Assembly (NCBI GenBank): GCA_023953845.1
Contig: JAMLJC010000002.1
Coordinates: 1-64,000, forward strand
Origin: Rhizobiaceae bacterium
GTDB lineage: Bacteria > Pseudomonadota > Alphaproteobacteria > Rhizobiales > Rhizobiaceae
DNA: 64,000 nucleotides
Reading direction: 5' to 3'
Both the position numbers and the translations under genes were made by a program. The notes beneath the pieces were generated by a model that made no database searches, was not told the DNA's origin, and was given only the letters and a program-made list of their open reading frames with translations. This document shows, piece after piece, positions 24,547-33,226 of this stretch; the first letter of the stretch is position 1; every line of letters begins with the position of its first letter.

Positions 24547-26259
24547 GTGCCCAAGAAAATCGATGCCCGGAGCGCGGATTGGCTTCAGGGTGACTACTTC
24601 TTTCGCGTAGCCCGAAGGGCGTTCCTTGAGCAGGGCGGCACCCCACCGCATTTGCTTGATGGTCGGCCAATTATCGGGATCTGCAACAGCGGGTCCGACC
24701 TGGTTCCCTGCAATTCGCACTTCAGGCATTTGGTCGAGCATATCAAGAGAGGCGTCTTCGAAGCGGGTGGGCTGCCGCTGGAGTTTGCGACGATGCCGCT
24801 CGGTGAGCAGTTTCTGCGGCCATCAAGCTTCCTGTACCGCAATCTCGTGAGCATGCAGGTTGAGGAAACGCTGCGCGCCAACCCGATCGACGGCGTCGTC
24901 CTGATGACCGGTTGTGACAAGACCACGCCGGCATTGCTCATGGGTGCGGCGAGCTGCGACCTTCCCACCCTCGTTTTTCCCGGCGGCCCAATGCTGAACG
25001 GGAAGTTCGACGGGCGTAACCTCGGCTGCGGAACCAGCCTTTTCGAGTATCGCGAAAAATTGAGCGCCGGAGAAATCTCGCAGCGGGAATTCGAAGAGTC
25101 GGTGACCTCGACGTTCCGGTCCGCCGGGCACTGCAACATTATGGGGACCGCATCGACGATGGCGTGCCTGGTGGAAACGCTGGGCCTGACCCTGCCCGGC
25201 GCGGCGGCTATTCCGGCGGTGGATTCGCGGCGCGCCGCCTGTGCGCATCAGACGGGGAATGCCGTCGTCGACCTCGTCAAGCGCGATGTGCGGCTATCGC
25301 AGATCGTCACGCGCGAGGCCATGATCGACGCAATCCGCGCCAACGCGGCGATCGGCGGATCCACCAATGCCGTGATCCACATGCAAGCGATTGCCGGACG
25401 GCTCGGCGTCGATTGCACGCTCGACGATTGGGACACCCACGGAAGCGACGTTCCCTGTATCGTCGATCTGATGCCGGCGGGGCGGCGGCTGATGGAGGAA
25501 TTCTACTATGCCGGCGGCATGCCCGTCGTCCTCAAGGCGATGGAGGCGATGCTGCACAGGGATCGGCCGACAGTCACCGGCGAAACGGTCGGAGATCGGC
25601 TGGAGAAAGTAGTCCATGCCGATCAGACGGTGATCCGGCCTCTGGACCGTCCGATCAAGAAGAGGGCGGGCATTGCGGTTCTTCGAGGCAATCTGTGCAG
25701 CGAGGGCGCGATCATCAAGCCGGTGTCGGCGACGCGTCGCCTGCTGAAGCATAAAGGGCCCGCGATCACCTTCGAGACGATCGAGGCCTATCGCACCAGG
25801 CTCGATACAGTCGACGTCACGCCCGACCATGTGCTCGTGGTGAAGAATGCCGGCCCTCGCGGCTATCCCGGCATGCCGGAGATCGCGAACCTTCCGCTGC
25901 CCAGGAAACTGCTCGCCGCCGGCGTTACCGACATGGTCCGCATTTCCGACGCCAGGATGAGCGGGTCGGCCAGCGGCACCGTCATTCTGCATGTGTCCCC
26001 GGAGGCCGCCACCGGTGGCACGCTTGCCCTGGTAGAGGACGGAGACATGATCGAACTGGACGTCACCAGGCGTCGCCTCTCGCTGGACGTTCCCTATGAC
26101 GAGTTGGACCGCCGCAGACGCCGCTGGCGATCCCCCGCTCCTGAGGAACGCGGCTTTGTCAAACACTACCTCCAGCATGTCACCAGCGCGTCCACCGGCG
26201 CCGATTTTGACTATCTGGTCGGGGGGAGCGGCAGCGGCGTGCCGCGTGAATCCCATTAG
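24547..26259 (+). CDS. IlvD/Edd-family dihydroxyacid or sugar-acid dehydratase
   Basis: A 570-residue iron-sulfur dehydratase. Cys55 (GSDLVPC), Cys123 (TGCDKTTPA) and Cys196 (GHCNIMGTASTM) are the three cluster ligands, spaced as in pentonate dehydratases. GGSTNAVIHMQAIAGRLG, GNLCSEGAIIKP and MSGSASGTVILH are family motifs. GTG 24547 follows AGGAAACGAAC. Family members turn 2,3-dihydroxyacids into 2-oxoacids. With a TRAP binding protein before it and a 2-hydroxyacid dehydrogenase starting immediately after its stop, it probably feeds a 2-oxoacid to the oxidoreductase downstream. Confidence 0.9.
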   Translation: MPKKIDARSADWLQGDYFFRVARRAFLEQGGTPPHLLDGRPIIGICNSGSDLVPCNSHFRHLVEHIKRGVFEAGGLPLEFATMPLGEQFLRPSSFLYRNLVSMQVEETLRANPIDGVVLMTGCDKTTPALLMGAASCDLPTLVFPGGPMLNGKFDGRNLGCGTSLFEYREKLSAGEISQREFEESVTSTFRSAGHCNIMGTASTMACLVETLGLTLPGAAAIPAVDSRRAACAHQTGNAVVDLVKRDVRLSQIVTREAMIDAIRANAAIGGSTNAVIHMQAIAGRLGVDCTLDDWDTHGSDVPCIVDLMPAGRRLMEEFYYAGGMPVVLKAMEAMLHRDRPTVTGETVGDRLEKVVHADQTVIRPLDRPIKKRAGIAVLRGNLCSEGAIIKPVSATRRLLKHKGPAITFETIEAYRTRLDTVDVTPDHVLVVKNAGPRGYPGMPEIANLPLPRKLLAAGVTDMVRISDARMSGSASGTVILHVSPEAATGGTLALVEDGDMIELDVTRRRLSLDVPYDELDRRRRRWRSPAPEERGFVKHYLQHVTSASTGADFDYLVGGSGSGVPRESH

Positions 26260-27225
26260 ATGACGATCGTGAACCAGCAACTGAAGGACATAAATGTCCT
26301 AATGACGGCGCCATTCGATACGACCGTGGAGAACGGGCTCGCCGATCGGTTCGCTCTCATCCGTTTTTGGGAGGATGAACGGCGGCGTCCTCTCGGCGAC
26401 ACTCATTGGCCGGGTGTACGGGCGCTTTCCTTGTGCATCGAAACGCGGGTCGACGATTCTCTCCTGGCGCGCTTTCCGGATTTGGAGATCATTTCCACCT
26501 TTGGAGCAGGATACGACCATATCGATCTGGGCGCCACCTCAAGGTGCGGGCTGGTCGTGACCAACACGCCCGGCCTCCTCGATGAGGATGTCGCGGATCT
26601 GGCGCTCGGCCTCATGATCGCCACGGTGCGGCAGATACCCCAGGCGGAGCGTTTTCTGAGGTCGGGGCAATGGCGGCAGGCGCAGTATCCGCTGACGCCG
26701 ACCTTGCGCGGTAGAAAAGTCGGAATCGCCGGGCTGGGCCGAATCGGCAGTGCGATCGCACGGCGGTTGGCGCCTTTCGTCGACGAGGTCTCTTATTGCG
26801 GCCGGAGCAGGCAGCAGGCCGTTCCCTATCCATTCTTCTCCACGATCCGCGCGCTTGCCCAATGGAGCGACGTACTCGTCTGCGCGCTTCCGGGCGGTTC
26901 GTCGACGTCCCGGATGGTTGACGCCGCTGTCCTGAAGGCGCTCGGACCGGACGGAATATTCATCAATGTCGGTCGGGGATCCGTGGTCGACCAGCCGGCG
27001 CTGATCAGCGCCCTGAAGACGGGCGAAATACTGGCGGCGGGCCTCGACGTGTACGAGGAGGAGCGGGCCGTTCCGGCAGATCTGCTGGACTGCGAGCGCG
27101 CAGTGCTCCTTCCTCATGTGGGGTCGAGCACGCACCGGGCGCGCCAGGCGATGGGCGATCTGCTGGTTCGCAATTTGTCGAACTGGTTTACCCATGGGGC
27201 GGCGCTAACACCCGTCACAACATGA
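26260..27225 (+). CDS. D-isomer-specific 2-hydroxyacid dehydrogenase
   Basis: A 321-residue NAD(P)-dependent dehydrogenase. The Rossmann motif GIAGLGRIGSAIARRL starts at residue 155. Catalytic Arg239 (INVGRGSVVD), a Glu in GLDVYEEE and His286 (LPHVGSS) complete the triad. The ATG directly follows the dehydratase TAG. The style is close to glyoxylate/hydroxypyruvate reductases such as GhrB. It would interconvert a D-2-hydroxyacid and the 2-oxoacid used by the next enzyme. Confidence 0.92.
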   Translation: MTIVNQQLKDINVLMTAPFDTTVENGLADRFALIRFWEDERRRPLGDTHWPGVRALSLCIETRVDDSLLARFPDLEIISTFGAGYDHIDLGATSRCGLVVTNTPGLLDEDVADLALGLMIATVRQIPQAERFLRSGQWRQAQYPLTPTLRGRKVGIAGLGRIGSAIARRLAPFVDEVSYCGRSRQQAVPYPFFSTIRALAQWSDVLVCALPGGSSTSRMVDAAVLKALGPDGIFINVGRGSVVDQPALISALKTGEILAAGLDVYEEERAVPADLLDCERAVLLPHVGSSTHRARQAMGDLLVRNLSNWFTHGAALTPVTT

Positions 27226-27245
27226 AAAGCGCATCTTGCTGCATA

Positions 27246-27260
27246 CAATATTGCATGCAA
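27246..27260. promoter_or_regulatory. Operator candidate with TTGCATGCAA core (copy 2)
   Basis: CAATATTGCATGCAA is the exact reverse complement of the element at 20508-20522. It lies 35 bases before the oxidoreductase start. A 15-base identity in two promoters on either side of a 6.7-kb gene block supports shared control. Confidence 0.55.
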
Positions 27261-27294
27261 TAGATCGAACGCTTGCTGAGGCTTGGAGTTTCAG

Positions 27295-30200
27295 ATGAAC
27301 GTCCCGCTACGCAACCTCGCACTCTCCTCCGTGACGTTGGAGGACAAATACGCGCAGGATACCGGAAGCTGGTACATGACGGGCAGTCAGGTGCTGGTAA
27401 AGATCCCTTTGCTGCAGAGGGCGCTGGATGTTCGCAACGGCCTCAACACGGGCGGCTTCATCAGCGGTTATCGGGGATCTCCTCTCAGCGGATATGATCA
27501 ACAGCTCTGGCGTGCCGGCAAGCATCTGGCCGCGCGCAATATCCAGTTCGTACCAGGCGTGAACGAGGAACTCGCCGCGACGGCGGTCTGGGGGTCGCAG
27601 CAGGTAAACCTCCATTCCGGCGCCAAGGTCGATGGCGTTTTCGGCATCTACTACGCCAAAAAGATGGGCATCGACCGTTCCGGTGATGCCCTGCATCACG
27701 CCAACGCGAGCGGGACCAGCCCGCTGGGCGGGGTGCTCGCGTTGAGCGGCGACGACCATGCGGCGCGTTCGGCCTCTCTCGCCTGCCAGAGCGAACTGGT
27801 GTTTAGCGCCGCAATGATCCCGACGCTGAACCCGGCGACGTTGCAGGACTATCTCGAGTTTGGACTGCACGGTATAGCCATGTCCAGGTATTCCGGCGTG
27901 TGGTCGGCGATGGCTGTGCTCGCCGAGACCGTCGACGGTTCCGCGTCCGTCAATTTCGATTTCGACACGTTTTCCATCGCAACGCCGGACGACTATGAGC
28001 CACCCTCGGGCGGCCTGCACATCCGCTGGCCCGATCCCGTACTGATGCAGGAAGACCGGCTCATGCGTCACCGCATGTTCGCGGTTCAGGCCTATGCCCG
28101 GGCGAACAACCTGAACAAAGTGATCCTCGATCCTCCCAACGCCCGCTTCGGCATCGTGACGACCGGCAAATCCCATCTGGATGTCCGCAAAGCGTTGTCG
28201 CAACTCAATATCGATGAACGCGTCGCCGCCCGCATCGGGTTGCGGCTCATGAAGGTCGGCCTGATCTGGCCGCTCGAGCCGCAGGCGATGCTGCGCTTTT
28301 CCTCGGGCCTCGATGAAGTTCTCGTCGTGGAGGAGAAGCGCCCGACCATCGAGACGCAGCTCAAGGAACTCCTGTTCAACGAGACGATCCGCCCGCGCGT
28401 GATCGGAAAGACCGCGAAAGGCTCGGTCTGGTCCACCTCCGCCGACGACTGGCTGCTGCCGCCGACGTTCGAGCTCAGTGCAGATCTTATCGCCAGGACG
28501 ATTGCGAACCGGTTGCTTGCGTTCGGCGTCGACGAAGAAGTCGAAGCCTTGCTGCGGAACTATCTTCGCCGCGATGAGGCCGACACGGCCGCACAGGCCG
28601 AGATCGTCGCGCTCTCTATCGACCCGGGCCGTTCGGCTTCGGACAACAAGAACGCCATTGTCACGCCGGGCGCCCGCTCGCCCTTTTACTGTTCGGGCTG
28701 CCCGCACAACACCTCTACGCGCGTGCCCGAGGGTTCCCGCGCTATTGCCGGCATCGGCTGCCATTTCATGGCCATGTGGATCTATCCCGAGCAGACCGCG
28801 ACCTTCGCCCAGATGGGCGGCGAGGGAGCCACCTGGGTGGGCCAATCGGCGTTCACGGACACCAAACACGTGTTCGTCAACCTCGGCGACGGCACGTACT
28901 ACCATTCGGGGTTGCTGGCCATCCGGCAGGCCATCAGCGCCAAGGTCAACATCACCTACAAGATTCTCTACAACAATGCCGTCGCGATGACCGGCGGCCA
29001 GCCGGTCGAAGGCGGATTGACCGTCGAGCAGATCGTCGGCGAATTGCTGATGGAGGGCGTCGCCAAGCTGGTGGTGGTCTCCGACGATCCCGAAAAATAC
29101 AACCGCGCCATGCTGCGGGACATCGAGATATTTCATCGCGATGACCTCGACGCGGTTCAAAGGGACATACGCGACGTCGAAGGCTGCACGGTCATCGTCT
29201 ACGACCAGACCTGCGCGGCCGAGAAGCGGCGCCGCCGCAAACGCAACGAATATCCCGATCCGGCAAAAAGACTGGTCATCAATCAGTCGGTCTGTGAAGG
29301 CTGCGGCGATTGCAGCGTGCAATCCAACTGTATCTCGATCGTTCCCGTCGAGACCGATCTCGGCGTGAAACGCGCCATTGACCAGAGCAGCTGCAACAAG
29401 GACTATTCCTGCGCCAAGGGCTTCTGCCCCAGCTTCGTGACCGTCACCGGCGGCGGTTTGCGAAAACGGACCGGCGTAGTCAACACGGACGACGTCAATC
29501 TTCCCGCGCCGCAATTGCCTTCCCTTGATAGTCCGCGCCGCATCCTCGTCGCGGGCATCGGCGGTACCGGCGTGATCACTATAGGGGCTCTGGTCGGTAT
29601 GGCCGCGCAGATCGACGGCTCCTTCGCCTCGATCCTCGACATGACGGGGCTTGCGCAAAAGGGCGGCGCCGTCTTCTGTCACATCCAGATCGCGAAGACG
29701 CAGGACGAGGTCCATGGTGCACGGCTCAAGATAGCCGATACGCTGGTCGTGTGCGAGGTGACCACTGCGCTCGAGCCCACCGCCCTCGGCGTCCTCAGGC
29801 GGGGCGTGACCCGCGCCTTCGTCAATCCGGAGGTCGTGCAGGCCGTGGCCGCGAAGGACCAGGCTGGAGGACGTTCGGATAGCAACGCAATCGCGGAACG
29901 CCTGAAGCGCATGCTTGGAGGCGAAAGGGTCGAGCAGGTCGATGCCAGCTGGCTCGCGGTTCAGTTGCTCGGCGATACCATCTTCGCCAACTCGATCATG
30001 CTCGGCTACGTGTGGCAGCGCGGTGAGCTTCCCTTGTCACTGGAGGCGATCCTTCGCGCCATGGAACTGAATGGCGTCGCCATCGAGAAGAGCAAGGCGG
30101 CATTCGGCTGGGGACGGCGCGCCGCCCTGGACATCGAAGGGGTGATCGCCCGCGCGGAGGAGATCGGCGGGCCGCGCATCGACCGAACGCCCCCGACGAC

Positions 30201-30849
30201 CGAAGCGAAGCTCGAGAGCTACCGCGACCATATGAGGAAGTATGGCGGCTCCCGGTTCGAGAAGCGCTTCAACCGGCTGGCCGAGCGCATCATCGCGGCA
30301 GACCTGCGCGTCAACGGCGAGATGGGGCCATTTTCGGAAGCCGGGTTCCTGGCGGCCGTGCGCTCGCTGGCGATCAAGGACGAGTTCGAAGTTGCCCGCC
30401 TGCTGACCGAACCGGCTTTCCTCAACAAGATACGCCGTGATTTCGAAGGCGACATCAAGCTGACGTTCAACCTCGCCCCGCCCGCCTTCGCGGGTGTAGA
30501 TCCGAAGAGCGGCGAAGCGCGCAAGAAGGAATATTCGGAACGTATCATGCTCCCGGCGTTGCGTGCCCTTTCGGCGGCGAGACGGGTACGGGGGACGTGG
30601 CTTGATCCTTTCAGGTGGACCACGGACCGTGCCGAGCAGGTCGAGGAAGCCAACCGTTTCGAAGCCCATCTGGCCATCCTGACCGAGGGACTGTCTGGAG
30701 CGACCTATGACGACGCCGTCCGCTACCTCAAGCTGGCGGATCGGATACGCGGCTACGGGCATGTGCGGAAGCGCAACGCCGAGTCGGTTCGGCAGGAGCA
30801 GGACGCGCTGGTCAGCAAGGTCGCGAACCACAAACAGGCCGTGGCGTGA
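27295..30849 (+). CDS. Fused indolepyruvate ferredoxin oxidoreductase-type enzyme
   Basis: A 1184-residue single-chain 2-oxoacid:ferredoxin oxidoreductase. GGAG six bases before ATG 27295 fixes the start. In order it has an N-terminal pyrimidine-binding domain (SGYRGSPLSGYD), a central domain, a thiamine-diphosphate-binding segment with GDGTYYHSG near residue 530 and NNAVAMTGGQP, a cysteine cluster near 665-700 (CEGCGDC and CAKGFCP) that binds [4Fe-4S], a gamma domain with GIGGTGVITIG near 755, and a DUF6537-type tail. The IorA/IorB fusion is typical of Proteobacteria. It decarboxylates an aryl- or alkyl-pyruvate to acyl-CoA and reduces ferredoxin. Confidence 0.93.
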   Translation: MNVPLRNLALSSVTLEDKYAQDTGSWYMTGSQVLVKIPLLQRALDVRNGLNTGGFISGYRGSPLSGYDQQLWRAGKHLAARNIQFVPGVNEELAATAVWGSQQVNLHSGAKVDGVFGIYYAKKMGIDRSGDALHHANASGTSPLGGVLALSGDDHAARSASLACQSELVFSAAMIPTLNPATLQDYLEFGLHGIAMSRYSGVWSAMAVLAETVDGSASVNFDFDTFSIATPDDYEPPSGGLHIRWPDPVLMQEDRLMRHRMFAVQAYARANNLNKVILDPPNARFGIVTTGKSHLDVRKALSQLNIDERVAARIGLRLMKVGLIWPLEPQAMLRFSSGLDEVLVVEEKRPTIETQLKELLFNETIRPRVIGKTAKGSVWSTSADDWLLPPTFELSADLIARTIANRLLAFGVDEEVEALLRNYLRRDEADTAAQAEIVALSIDPGRSASDNKNAIVTPGARSPFYCSGCPHNTSTRVPEGSRAIAGIGCHFMAMWIYPEQTATFAQMGGEGATWVGQSAFTDTKHVFVNLGDGTYYHSGLLAIRQAISAKVNITYKILYNNAVAMTGGQPVEGGLTVEQIVGELLMEGVAKLVVVSDDPEKYNRAMLRDIEIFHRDDLDAVQRDIRDVEGCTVIVYDQTCAAEKRRRRKRNEYPDPAKRLVINQSVCEGCGDCSVQSNCISIVPVETDLGVKRAIDQSSCNKDYSCAKGFCPSFVTVTGGGLRKRTGVVNTDDVNLPAPQLPSLDSPRRILVAGIGGTGVITIGALVGMAAQIDGSFASILDMTGLAQKGGAVFCHIQIAKTQDEVHGARLKIADTLVVCEVTTALEPTALGVLRRGVTRAFVNPEVVQAVAAKDQAGGRSDSNAIAERLKRMLGGERVEQVDASWLAVQLLGDTIFANSIMLGYVWQRGELPLSLEAILRAMELNGVAIEKSKAAFGWGRRAALDIEGVIARAEEIGGPRIDRTPPTTEAKLESYRDHMRKYGGSRFEKRFNRLAERIIAADLRVNGEMGPFSEAGFLAAVRSLAIKDEFEVARLLTEPAFLNKIRRDFEGDIKLTFNLAPPAFAGVDPKSGEARKKEYSERIMLPALRALSAARRVRGTWLDPFRWTTDRAEQVEEANRFEAHLAILTEGLSGATYDDAVRYLKLADRIRGYGHVRKRNAESVRQEQDALVSKVANHKQAVA

Positions 30850-30870
30850 AAGCGGGCTAGGGGCGGGCGC

Positions 30871-30905
30871 GCCGGCGCCTCTTTCCACGAGAGGCGGACG
30901 CCGGC
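30871..30905. terminator. Stem-loop between oxidoreductase and dctQ genes
   Basis: GCCGGCG-CCTCT at 30871-30882 can pair with AGAGG at 30890-30894 and CGCCGGC at 30899-30905, with a small bulge. No T-run follows, so it may attenuate or stabilise RNA rather than end transcription. Confidence 0.4.
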
Positions 30906-30943
30906 TGAACCGTGGCGCGGCACAGAGGACGGGAGGAGACGAC

Positions 30944-31528
30944 GTGAAGGGATTGTTGACGCTGTCGCGGACGATCGACGCCATCAATGAATTCGTAGGC
31001 AAATGGATCGGATGGGCGATCCTGGCCTCCGTCCTTGTCAGCGCCGGCAACGCGGTCATGCGCAAGACCTTAAACATGTCGTCCAATGCCTGGCTCGAGC
31101 TCCAATGGTATCTGTTCGGCGCGGCCTTCCTGCTGGCCGCCGCCTACACGCTGAAGCAGAACGAGCATATCCGGATCGACATCGTGTACGGGCTTTGGTC
31201 CCGCCGGGCGCAGCATTGGATTGACCTGCTGGGGCACCTGTTCCTGTTGATGCCGTTCGCATTGGTGCTGCTTTACTATTTTGTGCCTTATTTCCTGCTT
31301 TCGTTCCGGGGCGGCGAGGTTTCCGCAAACCCCGGAGGCTTAATGATCTGGCCGGCCAAGCTGCTGCTTCTGGTCGGTTTCTTCCTGCTCACCATTCAGG
31401 GCGTGTCGGAGATCATCAAGAAGATCGCGGTCATCCGTGGCGACATCGAGGACCCCAACCCATTCGTCACAGCACACCAGGCGGCGGAGCTCGAAGGCAA
31501 GGCGCTGGTCGAGGAGTTCAAGCGGTGA
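30944..31528 (+). CDS. dctQ: TRAP transporter small permease, DctQ type
   Basis: A 194-residue inner-membrane protein with four hydrophobic helices (near residues 20-40, 52-72, 93-112 and 138-160). NAWLELQWYLFGAAFLLAAAYTLKQNEHIRIDI is the DctQ signature region. GTG 30944 has GGGAGGAG seven bases upstream. Its stop overlaps the GTG start of dctM. It pairs with DctM in the symporter. Confidence 0.9.
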   Translation: MKGLLTLSRTIDAINEFVGKWIGWAILASVLVSAGNAVMRKTLNMSSNAWLELQWYLFGAAFLLAAAYTLKQNEHIRIDIVYGLWSRRAQHWIDLLGHLFLLMPFALVLLYYFVPYFLLSFRGGEVSANPGGLMIWPAKLLLLVGFFLLTIQGVSEIIKKIAVIRGDIEDPNPFVTAHQAAELEGKALVEEFKR

Positions 31529-33159
31529 TCGAGTTCCTGGCCCAGAACATGGCACCAATCATGTTCGTTTCGATGATCATTTTCCTGCTCATCGGCTATC
31601 CGGTCGCATTCTCGCTTGCGGCAAACGGCCTGCTTTTCTTTGTCATTGGCGTCGAACTGGCGCCGCTGTCCGACGGTTCGATCACGCTCTCCTGGCCGCT
31701 GCTTTATGCCTTACCCGAGCGGTTCTGGGCCACGATGTCCAACGAGACGCTGCTGGCCATCCCCTTCTTCACCTTCATGGGCCTGGTGCTCGAACGTTCC
31801 GGCATGGCGGAGGACCTGCTCGACACGGTCGGCCAGCTCTTCGGGCCGATCCGCGGCGGCCTCGCCTATGCGGTGATCCTCGTCGGCGCCCTGCTCGCCG
31901 CCACGACGGGCGTGGTCGCAGCGTCGGTGATCGCCATGGGTCTGATCTCGCTCCCCATCATGCTGCGCTATGGTTATGACCGGCGGATCGCGACCGGAAC
32001 CATCGCCGCGTCTGGAACGCTGGCGCAGATCATCCCGCCGTCGCTGGTGCTGATCGTGCTGGCGGACCAGCTTGGCCGCTCCGTCGGCGACATGTATGCG
32101 GGCGCCCTGGTCCCGGGCCTCGTGCTGACCGGCCTCTATATGCTCTTAATCTTGCTGGTGTCGATCTTCCGCCCCGGCTACGTTCCGGCGCTCCCCATGG
32201 AGGCGCGGACGCTGAACGGTGGCCTCACGTCCCTGATTGTGGCGCTCGTCGCCATAGGCGTCGCCGGCTACCTCGCGCACACCTTGCTGTATCCAACGCA
32301 GGGCGCCAACGCCGACATTCTCGGCGCAACCGTAGGTGTGCTCCTAGTCTATTTCTATGCGATGCTCGACCGGTCGATGGGCATCAATAGCATGTCGAAC
32401 CTGGCGCAGAAGGTCGTCATTGTGATGATCCCGCCGCTCGCGCTGGTGTTCCTGGTGCTCGGTACGATTTATCTGGGCATAGCCACGCCCACCGAAGGCG
32501 GCGCCATGGGTGCCGTTGGCGCGCTCTTCATGGCGGCCGTCAAGGGCCGGCTCAACCTCGATGTCGTCAAGATGGCGTTGGCCACCACCACCCGCCTGTC
32601 TTCCTTCGTGATGTTCATCCTGCTCGGCGCGCGCGTCTTCTCTCTCACCTTCTATGGCGTCAACGGCCATCTGTGGGTCGAACATCTGCTGGTCTCGCTG
32701 CCGGGCGGCGAGACGGGTTTCCTGATTGCCGTGAACCTGCTGATCTTCTTCCTGGCATTCTTCCTCGACTTCTTCGAACTTGCCTTTATCGTCGTGCCGC
32801 TTCTGGCACCGGCGGCCGACCGACTCGGCATCGACCTCATCTGGTTTGGCGTATTGCTTGCCATAAACATGCAGACGAGCTTCATGCACCCGCCGTTCGG
32901 CTTCGCGCTGTTTTATCTGCGTTCCGTGGCGGCACGGGTGCCCTATCTCGATCGGATAACTGGCAAGCAGATCGCACCGGTAACGAGCGGCCAGATCTAC
33001 TGGGGCGCCGTGCCATTTGTCTGCATACAGCTGATCATGGTGGTGCTGACCATCTCGTTTCCGCAGATGGTGATGCACTACAAAAGCGAGGCGACAAACC
33101 CCGGCGCTATTGAACTGATCGTCCCGGACCTGCCGGAGTTCGAAATCGAGCTGAAGTGA
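31525..33159 (+). CDS. dctM: TRAP transporter large permease, DctM type
   Basis: A 544-residue multi-helix permease. MGLVLERSGMAEDLLDTVG, IPPSLVLIVLADQ and a C-terminal FMHPPFGFALFYLR are family landmarks. It is about 110 residues longer than classic DctM, with extra helices in the middle, as in the mannitol/chloroaromatic-type TRAP group. Start GTG 31525 overlaps the dctQ stop. It exchanges sodium for an organic acid delivered by DctP. Confidence 0.92.
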   Translation: MIEFLAQNMAPIMFVSMIIFLLIGYPVAFSLAANGLLFFVIGVELAPLSDGSITLSWPLLYALPERFWATMSNETLLAIPFFTFMGLVLERSGMAEDLLDTVGQLFGPIRGGLAYAVILVGALLAATTGVVAASVIAMGLISLPIMLRYGYDRRIATGTIAASGTLAQIIPPSLVLIVLADQLGRSVGDMYAGALVPGLVLTGLYMLLILLVSIFRPGYVPALPMEARTLNGGLTSLIVALVAIGVAGYLAHTLLYPTQGANADILGATVGVLLVYFYAMLDRSMGINSMSNLAQKVVIVMIPPLALVFLVLGTIYLGIATPTEGGAMGAVGALFMAAVKGRLNLDVVKMALATTTRLSSFVMFILLGARVFSLTFYGVNGHLWVEHLLVSLPGGETGFLIAVNLLIFFLAFFLDFFELAFIVVPLLAPAADRLGIDLIWFGVLLAINMQTSFMHPPFGFALFYLRSVAARVPYLDRITGKQIAPVTSGQIYWGAVPFVCIQLIMVVLTISFPQMVMHYKSEATNPGAIELIVPDLPEFEIELK

Positions 33160-33226
33160 CAGGCGCCCAGGCAAGCCAGTGCAATGTGCCCCGCCAGTCC
33201 TTAGCGGACAACCCCTATGAGTACAG

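Noticed and set aside
27307..29715. An 802-codon minus-strand frame opposite the fused oxidoreductase
   Set aside because: It mirrors a well-conserved enzyme frame in GC-rich DNA; long antisense frames are expected there and no domain is readable.
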